Origin: Saprospiraceae bacterium
GTDB lineage: Bacteria; Bacteroidota; Bacteroidia; Chitinophagales; Saprospiraceae
Length of the DNA: 6,477 nt
Reading direction: 5' to 3'
Assembly (NCBI GenBank): GCA_027031185.1
Contig: JALVEF010000534.1
Coordinates: 1 to 6,477 of the forward strand
Every line of letters begins with the position of its first letter. Position 1 is the stretch's first letter. Position numbers and translations under genes: made by a program. The notes below the pieces were generated by a model. The model was not told the origin of the DNA. It ran no database searches and saw only the letters and a list, made by a program, of their open reading frames with translations. Positions 1 to 4,954 of the stretch are shown here, piece by piece.

Positions 1-85
1 CAGCCACGTGCGGGCGCCGGGCGCACCGGTATGCCAAACCGCCATCAGCGCGTATCGCCCATCGGGAGACAAGCAGCGAAGTCAT
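1..85 (-). other. Possible 5' end of a leftward gene (unresolved)
   Basis: On the minus strand two frames run open to the left edge. One begins with ATG at 85-83 (28 codons, starting MTSLLVSRWA). The other is open from 81 to 1, with an in-frame ATG at 45-43, and contains SPDGRYALMAVW, which reads more like real protein and resembles a beta-propeller strand. A minus-strand TAnnTTTG element (TAGGTTTG, 106 to 99) lies just upstream, so a divergent gene is plausible. However, the plus strand also has a frame that stays open from the left edge to a TAA at 105-107, so the edge could instead be the tail of a rightward gene. Too little is visible to name a product or choose a frame. Confidence 0.2.
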
Positions 86-104
86 GAACCCGGTTTGGCA
101 AACC
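32..104. repeat. Inverted repeat and palindrome upstream of holA
   Basis: TGCCAAACCG (32-41) is the exact reverse complement of CGGTTTGGCA (91-100): 10-bp arms separated by 49 bases. The right arm is also part of a 13-base palindrome, GGTTTG-G-CAAACC (92-104). The palindrome covers the likely -33 TTG of the holA promoter (95-97) and overlaps the possible minus-strand -7 box (106-99). The arrangement would suit a transcription-factor site at a divergent promoter, or a hairpin in a transcript entering from the left. The repeat is seen directly; its function is inferred. Confidence 0.45.
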
Positions 105-121
105 TAATTTCTCTATCTTTG
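95..121 (+). promoter_or_regulatory. Putative holA-trmD promoter (TTG / TAnnTTTG)
   Basis: TATCTTTG at 114-121 matches the Bacteroidota -7 consensus TAnnTTTG. TTG at 95-97 could be the -33 element, but the 16-base spacer is shorter than at the ccp (20) and gdhA (22) promoters in this window. Transcription would be expected to start a few bases after 121. The GTG start at 131 would then have a very short leader, possibly close to leaderless. Confidence 0.55.
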
Positions 122-130
122 GGAAAAAAA

Positions 131-1144
131 GTGACCTACGAGCAGCTTATCAAGGCAATCGAAAACAAGCAATTCAAGCCCGTGTATCTGCTTCACGGGA
201 CGGAGCCTTTTTTTATTGACCGCATCACCGAAGCCATAGAAAATCACGCCCTGACGGAGTCTGAAAAGGCCTTTAACCAGGACGTCGTCTATGGCAAAGA
301 CTTGGATCTTTCTGCTTTGCAGGCCTGGTTGATGCAGTATCCCATGATGGCGGAGCGCCGGCTGGTCATCGTCAAGGAAGCTGCCGCCTTTACCAAGTGG
401 AAAGAGCTGACGCCTTACTTTGAAAATCCCAATCCGCAAAGCATACTGGTCATCGCCCACAAAGGCAAAAAATTCGGGGCCGGCGCCAAAGCCGTGGAAA
501 AGGGCGGTGGCTTGGTCTTTGAATCCAAGCCCGTCTATGACAACAAATTGCCGGACTGGATCATCTCGTACCTGAAGAGCCAAAACCGGCGCATCAATCC
601 GCAAACGGCCGTCCTGCTGGCCGAATACCTGGGCAATGACCTGGCTAAAATCGTCAATGAACTGGATAAAATCCATCTCAATATCGCGCCCGATGCTGTC
701 ATTGATCACGCTACGGTGGAGAAGTATGTGGGCATCAGTAAAAATTACAATGCCTTTGAATTGCAGGATGCCATTGGCACACGAGACAAGCGCAAAGCCT
801 TGCGCATCGCACAACATCTCGCTGCGGATATGCGCAAACAACCCCTGGTGCTCATCCTTGCCAGCCTGTATGCCTTTTTTGCCAAACTTTATGTCGTCCA
901 TCAACATGCCGGCGCATCTGATGCTGAGTTGATGGCGGCGCTGGGTGTGCGATTTCGCTTTTTGGTCAACAAATACCGGCAGGCAGCCCGCCATTTTCCG
1001 CCGCGCGAAATACAACGGTGCATGTCCCTGCTGCGTACGTATGACCTGCGCGCCAAAGGCCTTAACAACGGCAGCGCCGGTGACGGTGAACTATTGGTGG
1101 AATTGGTACTTTCTATCTTAAACGCCGAAGTCCATGCGCATTGA
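131..1144 (+). CDS. holA: DNA polymerase III subunit delta (HolA)
   Basis: This is the delta subunit of the bacterial clamp loader, which opens the beta sliding clamp so that it can be loaded onto primed DNA at the replication fork. The 337-residue product is the usual length for the family. Near the N-terminus is the signature YLLHGTEPFFID (residues 19-30), the delta version of the degenerate AAA+ nucleotide-binding loop, without a working Walker A motif. A Bacteroidota-like EKAFNQDVVYGKD segment follows. The C-terminal helical collar domain ends in LLVELVLSIL. I chose GTG 131 because it starts right at the conserved VTYEQLIKAI and lies just after the promoter box. An in-frame TTG at 119 would sit inside that box, and frames further upstream give non-conserved sequence. 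It overlaps trmD by 11 bases, which implies an operon. Family identity is confident; the exact start is inferred. Confidence 0.9.
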   Translation: MTYEQLIKAIENKQFKPVYLLHGTEPFFIDRITEAIENHALTESEKAFNQDVVYGKDLDLSALQAWLMQYPMMAERRLVIVKEAAAFTKWKELTPYFENPNPQSILVIAHKGKKFGAGAKAVEKGGGLVFESKPVYDNKLPDWIISYLKSQNRRINPQTAVLLAEYLGNDLAKIVNELDKIHLNIAPDAVIDHATVEKYVGISKNYNAFELQDAIGTRDKRKALRIAQHLAADMRKQPLVLILASLYAFFAKLYVVHQHAGASDAELMAALGVRFRFLVNKYRQAARHFPPREIQRCMSLLRTYDLRAKGLNNGSAGDGELLVELVLSILNAEVHAH

Positions 1145-1817
1145 CATTATTACGGCCGTGCCCGCCCTGCTGAGCGGGCCGTTTGACGCCTCCATTGTCA
1201 GGCGGGCCCGTGACAAAGGATTGGTAGAGATTTTTGTGCATGACCTGCACGACTATGGCAAAGGCAAGTACAAGCAGATAGACGACTATCCCTACGGAGG
1301 CGGGGCGGGCATGGTACTGATGCCGGAGCCGTTGGCGGCGTGTCTGGACCGCCTCCTGGCAGAACGTACGTATGACGAGGTGATTTTTTTGACTCCTGAC
1401 GGTATGGTGCTGGACCAAAAAACCGTCAACGCACTCTCACTCCGCCAAAATCTGATTCTCATTGCCGGTCACTACAAGGGCATTGACGAGCGCATCCGGA
1501 GCCTGTATGTGACCAGGGAGATTTCCATCGGAGACTATGTCTTGTCTGGCGGGGAGTTGCCGGCGGCAATCCTGACGGATGCCATCGTCCGGCTGTTGCC
1601 CGGTGCCATCGGGGATGAGACATCGGCGCTGACGGACTCGTTTCAGGACGGCTTGTTGAGTGCGCCGCTCTATACCCGGCCGGAAGAATTCCGCGGAATG
1701 AAAGTACCGGATGTCTTGTTGTCCGGCCATCACCGCAAAATCCGCGAATGGCGTACCGAACAGGCCTTGATCCGAACCCGGCAGCGCCGTCCGGACCTGC
1801 TGGATGAGCGCGATTGA
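1134..1817 (+). CDS. trmD: tRNA (guanine37-N1)-methyltransferase (TrmD)
   Basis: TrmD methylates N1 of G37, 3' of the anticodon in a subset of tRNAs, using S-adenosylmethionine. The modification prevents +1 frameshifting and the enzyme is usually essential. The 227-residue product shows the SPOUT trefoil-knot motifs in order: DYPYGGGAGMVL (51-62), LIAGHYKGIDER (109-120), EISIGDYVLSGGELPA (129-144) and DSFQDGLLSAPLYTRP (168-183). R153 and D168 match the catalytic Arg154 and Asp169 of the E. coli enzyme by motif alignment. The ATG lies inside the 3' end of holA (11-base overlap, different frame), so the two are probably co-transcribed and translationally coupled. The classical rpsP-rimM-trmD-rplS arrangement is absent here, since neither rimM nor rplS flanks it. 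No separate promoter is visible. Confidence 0.97.
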   Translation: MRIDIITAVPALLSGPFDASIVRRARDKGLVEIFVHDLHDYGKGKYKQIDDYPYGGGAGMVLMPEPLAACLDRLLAERTYDEVIFLTPDGMVLDQKTVNALSLRQNLILIAGHYKGIDERIRSLYVTREISIGDYVLSGGELPAAILTDAIVRLLPGAIGDETSALTDSFQDGLLSAPLYTRPEEFRGMKVPDVLLSGHHRKIREWRTEQALIRTRQRRPDLLDERD

Positions 1818-1833
1818 CCCGCCGGGTGTTTTT
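1817..1833 (+). terminator. Weak hairpin plus T-run after trmD
   Basis: ACCC (1817-1820) pairs with GGGT (1824-1827) around a GCC loop, followed by TTTTT at 1829-1833. The stem has only 4 bp, so termination may be partial. The position, directly after the trmD stop and before a new promoter, is right for an operon end. Confidence 0.4.
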
Positions 1834-1867
1834 CCGTTGCATCGCTGACCAAAATCAATGGCTTTTC

Positions 1868-1899
1868 TTTGCCGGCAATCGCCAAATTCCTTAACTTTG
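1868..1899 (+). promoter_or_regulatory. Promoter of the cytochrome c peroxidase gene
   Basis: TTTG (1868-1871), a 20-base spacer and TAACTTTG (1892-1899) form the best match in this window to the Bacteroidota -33/-7 promoter. The ATG at 1942 lies 42 bases after the -7 box, leaving an A-rich leader of about 35 bases without a Shine-Dalgarno sequence. Confidence 0.75.
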
Positions 1900-1941
1900 T
1901 AGGCCACAATCCCAGAGCCGAGAAAACAAAAAATTCTCGCA

Positions 1942-3276
1942 ATGAACATGAAATCCGGACTATGGGCGTTGTTTGTCGCCGTCCTCGCATTGGTCTCCTG
2001 TAAGCATGATACCTCGCTTACACTGGACCAGCAGATTGAAAGAGCGCTCACCAACATGGCCCCCACCGGTGATAAGTCTTATTTCATCTTCCCCGAACCG
2101 GGCGACTACGCCGCTATCCCCAATCAAGACCCGCAGAATCCCATCACCAAAGCGAAAGTCACCCTGGGGCGCTTCTTGTTTTTTGAGACCGGATTCGGCC
2201 AAAAAGCCAAATACCGCGAAGGCCAAGAGACCTATTCTTGTGCCTCGTGCCACTTACCCGAGCGCGGATTCACGCCGGGCCGTATTCAAGGCATAGCCGA
2301 TGGCGGCATCGGCTATGACGCCAACCGCGTCAAAATGGGCTCCTACCAGGAAGAAGAACTGGACGTACAGGGTACGCGCGCACTTAGCGTCCTAAATTCC
2401 GCCTACGTCACCAATACTTTCTGGAACGGCCAGTTTGGCGCCAACGACAAAAACGTCGGTACCGAATATGCCTGGGACGACAATCCTATTTTCCAGGTCA
2501 ATTACAATGGCTTTCACGGCCAGGAATGCCAGCATCTTGAAGGTGTCGAGCTTCACCGGATGGAAGTCAACGAAAAACTGCTGGACGAGTACGGATACCG
2601 GCCTTATTTCGATGCCGCCTTCCCCGATTGGGCGCCCGAAGACCGCTATTCGCCCAAGGCGGCCAGTTTTGCCCTGGCGGCCTATTTGCGCACCCTGTTT
2701 GCCAACGAAGCCCCCTTTCAAAAGTGGCTCAAAGGCGACCTGAACGCGCTCACCACGGACGAAAAGAAAGGCGCAGTGATATTTTTGACCAAAGCCAATT
2801 GTACCAACTGCCACAAGGGGCCATCCTTCAATTCCATGGAATTTCACCGGCTCGGTACCAAGGATATGTACGAAAACCCCGATGCACTTTTTACTTCGGA
2901 ATCAGACCCCAAAAACCTGGGCCGCGGCGGCTTTACCGGCCAACCGGAAGATATGCGCGCCTTCAAAGTGCCCCAGTTGTATAATGTAGGTGACTACTAT
3001 TCGTATTTCCACGGCAGTTCCAAAAAATCTCTCAAAGACGTCATCTTGTTTAAGCTAAAAGCCAAATCCGAAAATCCCTACGTCCTAAATAGCGAGCTTT
3101 CCCCCATGTTTAATCCCGTCAACCTGACACCGGCCGAGCGCGAATATCTATACTTGTTTTTGGCCAATGGCTTGCGGGACCCCGATCTGAAGCGGTATAT
3201 GCCGGAATCACTGCCATCGGGCAATTGCTTCCCCAATAACGACCCCTTCTCCCGCGTGACACTGGGCTGCGACTGA
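1942..3276 (+). CDS. Di-heme cytochrome c peroxidase/MauG-family lipoprotein
   Basis: This is a 444-residue exported di-heme protein. Family members reduce H2O2 to water with electrons from small cytochromes, or carry out MauG-like oxidations. Residues 1-19 form a lipoprotein signal peptide with lipobox LVSC, so mature Cys20 would be lipidated and anchored in a membrane facing the periplasm. Two covalent heme sites are visible: CASCH (100-104) and CTNCH (287-291). Between them is the family segment ALSVLNSAYVTNTFWNGQFG (147-166). After the second heme comes FKVPQLYNV (341-349) and YFHGS (355-359), the counterpart of the usual YFHDGS. A C-terminal tail with CFPNNDPFSR and LGC carries C429 and C443, a possible disulfide. 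I cannot assign the distal heme ligand (Met or Tyr), so peroxidase versus MauG-like oxidase stays open. It appears monocistronic, with its own promoter and terminator. ATG 1942 is preferred; ATG 1948 would also preserve the signal peptide. Confidence 0.9.
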   Translation: MNMKSGLWALFVAVLALVSCKHDTSLTLDQQIERALTNMAPTGDKSYFIFPEPGDYAAIPNQDPQNPITKAKVTLGRFLFFETGFGQKAKYREGQETYSCASCHLPERGFTPGRIQGIADGGIGYDANRVKMGSYQEEELDVQGTRALSVLNSAYVTNTFWNGQFGANDKNVGTEYAWDDNPIFQVNYNGFHGQECQHLEGVELHRMEVNEKLLDEYGYRPYFDAAFPDWAPEDRYSPKAASFALAAYLRTLFANEAPFQKWLKGDLNALTTDEKKGAVIFLTKANCTNCHKGPSFNSMEFHRLGTKDMYENPDALFTSESDPKNLGRGGFTGQPEDMRAFKVPQLYNVGDYYSYFHGSSKKSLKDVILFKLKAKSENPYVLNSELSPMFNPVNLTPAEREYLYLFLANGLRDPDLKRYMPESLPSGNCFPNNDPFSRVTLGCD

Positions 3277-3333
3277 GCCTTGGGAGCGCCCCGCGCTCCC
3301 AAGGCGCGAAATGCTCGGGCCGGGCACTTTTTT
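3277..3333 (+). terminator. Double hairpin terminator after the peroxidase gene
   Basis: Immediately after the TGA stop, 3277-3289 pairs perfectly with 3293-3305: 13 bp, very GC-rich, with a CCC loop. It has no T-run directly attached. A second, weaker stem (3312-3316 with 3322-3326, including one G-T pair) is followed by six Ts at 3328-3333, the usual layout of an intrinsic terminator. The strong first hairpin may stall polymerase or protect the mRNA 3' end, with the second one giving release. Confidence 0.75.
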
Positions 3334-3346
3334 GACCGGACGTGAC

Positions 3347-3368
3347 AGTGCTAAGCAGACTTAGCACT
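3347..3368. promoter_or_regulatory. Perfect dyad (operator candidate) at the patatin promoter
   Basis: AGTGCTAAG (3347-3355) and CTTAGCACT (3360-3368) are exact 9-bp inverted repeats around CAGA. The last base of the dyad is the first base of the -7 box TAACTTTG. The dyad fills the spacer just upstream of that box. There is no TTG at the usual -33 distance. This is typical of a dimeric regulator site: a repressor blocking polymerase, or an activator making up for the weak -33. A bare hairpin role is less likely because no T-run follows. Confidence 0.6.
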
Positions 3369-3375
3369 AACTTTG
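3368..3375 (+). promoter_or_regulatory. Putative -7 element of the patatin gene
   Basis: TAACTTTG fits TAnnTTTG and is identical to the peroxidase gene's -7 box. No good -33 TTG is found 17-23 bases upstream; the nearest TTTG (3331-3334) is 33 bases away. Transcription would begin around 3380, leaving about 16 bases before the GTG at 3397. Confidence 0.6.
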
Positions 3376-3396
3376 TGCGGTCATCGTCCAAATAAA

Positions 3397-4653
3397 GTGG
3401 CTCATTCATCCCCAAATAAATACAAGATATTGTCGCTGGACGGCGGCGGCGTCTGGTCGTTGATACAGGTCAAAGCGTTGAAGGCCATTTTCGGAGATGT
3501 CAAAGGGCTGGAGGTCCTGGGACACTTTGATCTTGTCGTGGCCAACTCCGGCGGCTCGTTGGTGGCTGCCGGCTTGGCGGAGGATTATTCGCTCAGTGAT
3601 ATCGAACACCTGTTTCTCGATCGCGAAATCCGCTCCAAGGTATTCGCTCCCATCGGCTTTTGGCAGCGCGATTGGGTGACGCGTCTGACACGACTTTTCA
3701 ATATCGGCCCCAAGTACTCCGCAGAGGCCAAGTACCGCGGTTTACAATTGCTCCTGCCTACGCTCAGCCAAATGCCACTTACCGCCGTACCGGCGCGGGT
3801 GCCGGGGCCGCGCCGGCCGCATTTTCTCATTGTAGCCTTTGACTACTACCGCAATCGCGCCCGCTTTTTTCGCTCCAATATGGGCAGCGCTGCCAAGTCC
3901 TACAACTTGCTCCACAAGCGCCGCGGCAATGTCAAACGCCTGCCCGAACCGGCGACCTTCGTCCAGGCTGTCCACGCGGCCACCAATGCACCTGTCAATT
4001 ATTTTGACAAACCGGCGCAGTTGACCTTTCACATTGGCGACAGAGAAGTCCGGCGCCATTACTGGGACGGTGCCATCGGCGGCTACAACAATCCCGTTTT
4101 GGCCGCCGTCGTCGAAGCCATCAGCAATGGCATCGCGCCTGCTGACCTGCACGTCTTGTCCATCGGCACCGGCATCAAGTATCTACCCAAACAAGATGTA
4201 TTTTCCACTGCGTACGAGGAGCTGGTCATCCGGTTTGACAAGCCCGATTTTACCAAAGACCTGATCAAAATGACGTCGGCCATTCTCGGTGATCCGCCTG
4301 ACGCCGCCAGTTTTATGTCCTATACCATTCTGGAACCCCAACTGCCGGCCCGTTCGTCCCGTTTTGTGCGCATTTCGCCCGTCATTCAGCCCCGGCTGAC
4401 CGTTTTGGACGGGGTGCCCACCTGGGACGTGCCCGCGGAGTTCAGTTTTCCGGAGTTTAACCGGCTGCTGCATTTGGATATGGATGCGGTACGGGACGAG
4501 GACGTTGCGCTCATTGACCGGCTGGCCGGCTATTGGCTTTCCGGTGATATGCTCAACCAGCCCATCCGCAATGACAAGTACCTGCGCTGTCTGCTCGGTC
4601 ACAATACCTTTTCGGAGGCCCTTGACGATCTCAAGACCTGGATTTTGGACTGA
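3397..4653 (+). CDS. Patatin-like phospholipase/acyl hydrolase
   Basis: This is a 418-residue patatin-fold serine hydrolase, expected to cleave ester bonds of phospholipids or other acyl lipids with a Ser-Asp dyad. The oxyanion-hole loop is ILSLDGGG (11-18). The nucleophile lies in VVANSGGS (47-54), making Ser51 catalytic. The dyad Asp is D224 in YWDGAIGGYNNPV. LHVLSIGTG (251-259) is a further family strand. The nucleophile elbow reads A-N-S-G-G instead of G-x-S-x-G. No signal peptide or membrane segment is visible, so the enzyme is probably cytoplasmic. The frame extends upstream to a TTG at 3373, but that codon lies inside the -7 box, so GTG 3397 (then AHSSPNKYKILSLDGGG) is the likely start. 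The stop overlaps the ATG of a 46-codon ORF. Residues 300-418 contain no motif I recognise. Substrate and role are unknown. CBASS effectors such as CapV belong to the same fold, but no partner synthase is present. Confidence 0.85.
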   Translation: MAHSSPNKYKILSLDGGGVWSLIQVKALKAIFGDVKGLEVLGHFDLVVANSGGSLVAAGLAEDYSLSDIEHLFLDREIRSKVFAPIGFWQRDWVTRLTRLFNIGPKYSAEAKYRGLQLLLPTLSQMPLTAVPARVPGPRRPHFLIVAFDYYRNRARFFRSNMGSAAKSYNLLHKRRGNVKRLPEPATFVQAVHAATNAPVNYFDKPAQLTFHIGDREVRRHYWDGAIGGYNNPVLAAVVEAISNGIAPADLHVLSIGTGIKYLPKQDVFSTAYEELVIRFDKPDFTKDLIKMTSAILGDPPDAASFMSYTILEPQLPARSSRFVRISPVIQPRLTVLDGVPTWDVPAEFSFPEFNRLLHLDMDAVRDEDVALIDRLAGYWLSGDMLNQPIRNDKYLRCLLGHNTFSEALDDLKTWILD

Positions 4654-4793
4654 TGCGATGGTGGAATGAATTTTGCAGCGCGCTGTACGAATCGGGACTC
4701 AAAGGAGAAAACGAAAGTTTGCGTACCCTTCGGGCACGCTGGTTTTTGATGGCCGGTGCAGATGCCGGTGGTCTTTGCCGTATTTCAATTTAG
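4653..4793 (+). CDS. Small ORF (46 aa) coupled to the patatin gene
   Basis: The ATG at 4653-4655 shares its A with the patatin stop TGA (TGATG), a common arrangement for translational reinitiation. The ORF ends at TAG 4791-4793. The product begins MRWWNEFCSALYES, continues through a charged, probably helical middle (GLKGENESLRTLRARW) and ends AGADAGGLCRISI, with two Cys and three Trp. It has no signal peptide or membrane segment, and I do not recognise a family. Codon choice looks similar to the neighbouring genes. It might be a patatin partner or regulator, the truncated remnant of a longer gene, or chance. A competing 70-codon frame (4673-4885, TTG start) is less convincing, being extremely Arg-, Lys- and Trp-rich and placed across the gdhA promoter. 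Confidence 0.45.
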   Translation: MRWWNEFCSALYESGLKGENESLRTLRARWFLMAGADAGGLCRISI

Positions 4794-4812
4794 CAAAATG
4801 TAAATATTTTGC
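4793..4812. repeat. AT-rich hairpin after the small ORF
   Basis: GCAAAAT (4793-4799) pairs with ATTTTGC (4806-4812) around GTAAAT, starting at the last base of the TAG stop. No T-run follows, so it is at best a weak terminator or mRNA 3' structure. In the rest of the 4794-4882 gap I see only an AT-rich stretch with a minor GGCCA/TGGCC inverted repeat (4829-4847 region). Confidence 0.35.
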
Positions 4813-4857
4813 GATTCCGGCCAATTCTGTATGGCCAAAAAAAATACGGGTTTTTCG

Positions 4858-4890
4858 TTGGAGATTTACGGAAAAAAGCCTCTAAATTTG
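4858..4890 (+). promoter_or_regulatory. Putative gdhA promoter
   Basis: TTG (4858-4860), a 22-base spacer and TAAATTTG (4883-4890) match the Bacteroidota promoter pattern. The leader from about 4896 to the ATG at 4955 is around 58 bases, longer than for the other genes in this window. It holds only a weak GCCA/TGGC stem (4906-4916) with five Ts at 4923-4927, and no recognisable riboswitch. Confidence 0.6.
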
Positions 4891-4954
4891 GCGCTTATTG
4901 TTCAGGCCAAGGTGGCAGGCTCTTTTTCACTTTGGACAAAAATTTTCTTACGTT

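Noticed and set aside
113..1015. 300-codon open frame on the minus strand opposite holA
   Set aside because: It is a shadow of the well-supported holA frame; the product has no recognisable motif, and its beginning and end do not fit any promoter or neighbour.
3397..4653. Patatin as a CBASS (CapV-type) defence effector
   Set aside because: No CD-NTase, Cap2/Cap3 or other defence gene is adjacent; the flanking genes are a peroxidase unit and gdhA.
4673..4885. 70-codon plus-strand frame (TTG start) in the patatin-gdhA gap
   Set aside because: Overlaps the better-placed coupled micro-ORF, covers the gdhA promoter, and has an unnatural Arg/Lys/Trp-rich composition.
4906..4927. Attenuator-like stem and T-run in the gdhA leader
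   Set aside because: The stem is only 4 bp and the Ts are separated from it by six bases; there is no leader peptide or competing antiterminator fold that I can see.
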